Positions 5,959 to 6,439 of a stretch of DNA of 6,439 nt are shown here, in pieces (position 1 is the stretch's first letter; each line of letters starts with the position of its first letter). The position numbers and the translations under genes were made by a program. Origin of the DNA: Thermoflexales bacterium (GTDB taxonomy: Bacteria; Chloroflexota; Anaerolineae; Fen-1058); NCBI GenBank assembly GCA_017999195.1, contig JAGOBP010000247.1, forward strand, positions 1 through 6,439. The letters run 5' to 3'. The notes under the pieces were generated by a model. That model made no database searches. It had not been told where the DNA came from and worked only from the letters and a program-made list of their open reading frames with translations.

Positions 5959-5993
5959 TGGTAATTGGTGATTGGTGACTGGTGACTGGTAAC
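5959..5993 (+). repeat. five degenerate 7-bp repeats upstream of the disordered protein gene
   Basis: The plus strand reads TGGTAAT, TGGTGAT, TGGTGAC, TGGTGAC, TGGTAAC in succession. The tract occupies the place where the ribosome binding site of the gene starting at 5953 should be. On the minus strand it is ACCA-rich and gives no purine-rich Shine-Dalgarno sequence. Copy number may vary between strains. Confidence 0.85.
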
Positions 5994-6020
5994 CAGTTAA
6001 CTAATCGACCAGTTGACTAA
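5992..6020. repeat. imperfect 16-bp-period tandem duplication over the tube gene stop codon
   Basis: ACCAGTTAACTAA (5992-6004) and ACCAGTTGACTAA (6008-6020) differ at one base. The right copy contains the TAG stop (6019-6017) of the tube gene. The left copy lies in the gap and continues into the heptad repeats. It looks like a local duplication of the 3' end of the tube gene. Confidence 0.75.
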
Positions 6021-6439
6021 AATAGACTCGCCAGACTCATGGGCGTCATGATTTCCAGGCTCAAATCCAGGCCGTGATGCGCCAGTTCCACCGTCTCGAC
6101 GGCGGCCTCATTACTATCGGATTTGAGATCAGGCCCGGTGTATTTCACTGGAAAGGCGTTCAGCACATCCCAGTGTTTGACCTTCAGGCCTTGCGCGTTG
6201 CCCAGCACAATCGACAGATTGACGCGCATGACTTGCGCATCGTACAGGCCGGTGTTGAACCAGCGCCACAATTCGCGCGAGTAGGTCAGGCCGCGCTTCA
6301 GCACGATGTTGGTGTACTTCATGCGCCCCGGCAGTTGATGCACAAAGTCGTTGACGCCGCCTTCTTCGTAGGTCTTGATTTCGCGCTCACCGCCGATGCC
6401 GCTGCATTCCAAGAATTCCGCGACAAAGACGCCTTCGAT
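6017..6439 (-). CDS. inner tube protein, T4 gp19-like (Afp1/Afp5 type), N-terminus missing
   Basis: The last 140 residues of a tube protein that forms the hexameric rings of the inner tube, the channel that is driven into the target on sheath contraction. The frame is open to the window edge (IEGVFVAEFLECSGIGGE is already inside the domain), so only about 10-25 N-terminal residues are missing. Family hallmarks are the 'F-ECSG-GGE-E---Y-EGG-ND--H-LPGR-KY-NI-LKRG-T' block, then ELWRWFNTGL, then VNLSIVLGNAQGLKVKHWDV, then LNAFPVKYTGPDLKSDSNEA followed by AVETVELAHHGLDL. This matches the phage T4 gp19/'phage tail protein' family closely, and the full length would be the usual 150 or so. The tail after ELAHHGL ends in MTPMSLASLF, a little longer and more hydrophobic than I would expect. 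Next to an Afp7-type adaptor, it is likely the baseplate-proximal tube paralogue (Afp5-like). A second tube gene and the sheath genes should lie to the right. Confidence 0.95.
   Translation of the reverse strand: MEGVFVAEFLECSGIGGEREIKTYEEGGVNDFVHQLPGRMKYTNIVLKRGLTYSRELWRWFNTGLYDAQVMRVNLSIVLGNAQGLKVKHWDVLNAFPVKYTGPDLKSDSNEAAVETVELAHHGLDLSLEIMTPMSLASLF

Noticed and set aside
5959..5993. Heptad repeats as a CRISPR array
   Set aside because: The units are 7 bp, degenerate and contiguous, with no spacers.

Overview
The window is an internal slice of a contractile injection system gene cluster, of the extracellular type (eCIS: Afp, PVC and MAC-like phage-tail-derived particles). All genes lie on the minus strand, so the operon reads from right to left. 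In transcription order they are: a T4 gp19-like inner tube protein (6439 to 6017, N-terminus cut by the window edge); a very long, low-complexity, probably disordered protein of 880 aa (5953 to 3311); a LysM-bearing tube/baseplate adaptor of the Afp7 type (3232 to 2402); a VgrG-like spike fusing gp27 and gp5 parts (Afp8 type, 2391 to 583); a PAAR tip protein (502 to 209); and the N-terminal part of a gp25/GPW baseplate wedge protein (167 to 1, cut by the window edge). I see no credible plus-strand gene. The many long plus-strand frames are antisense shadows in GC-rich DNA.

The genes encode the lower end of the particle. The tube carries cargo and sits on the adaptor. The trimeric spike plugs the tube, the PAAR cone sharpens the spike, and gp25 joins the baseplate to the sheath. 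Sheath genes are expected beyond the right edge. The remaining baseplate proteins (gp6-like, gp7-like), tape measure and AAA+ ATPase are expected beyond the left edge. The odd member is the 880-aa protein, in the slot that a small Afp6-type protein holds in Afp/PVC. It has a short positively charged N-terminal segment and about 800 residues of Pro/Ala/Ser/Thr/Gln-rich sequence. A hydrophobic-Gln-Arg tripeptide recurs about 19 times, and a compact predicted amphipathic helix ends the protein. It is the best candidate here for something not well described.

The organism is GC-rich. The other internal genes start behind clear Shine-Dalgarno sites, so it is a bacterium with standard initiation. 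The gene set, and the degenerate 7-bp repeats of GG-N5 type in the gaps, remind me of filamentous or environmental Chloroflexota (Anaerolineae and relatives). That is a recollection-based guess, not a proof.

All four gaps longer than 10 bases hold repeat or hairpin sequence: a perfect 9-bp palindrome (189-209), heptad repeats forming a hairpin (514-588), two adjacent GGCAT hairpins (3254-3302), and heptad repeats plus a 16-bp tandem duplication (5959-6020). A fourth heptad tract has become coding sequence inside the disordered protein (about 4610-4646). No promoter, terminator, tRNA, rRNA, CRISPR array or insertion sequence was found.
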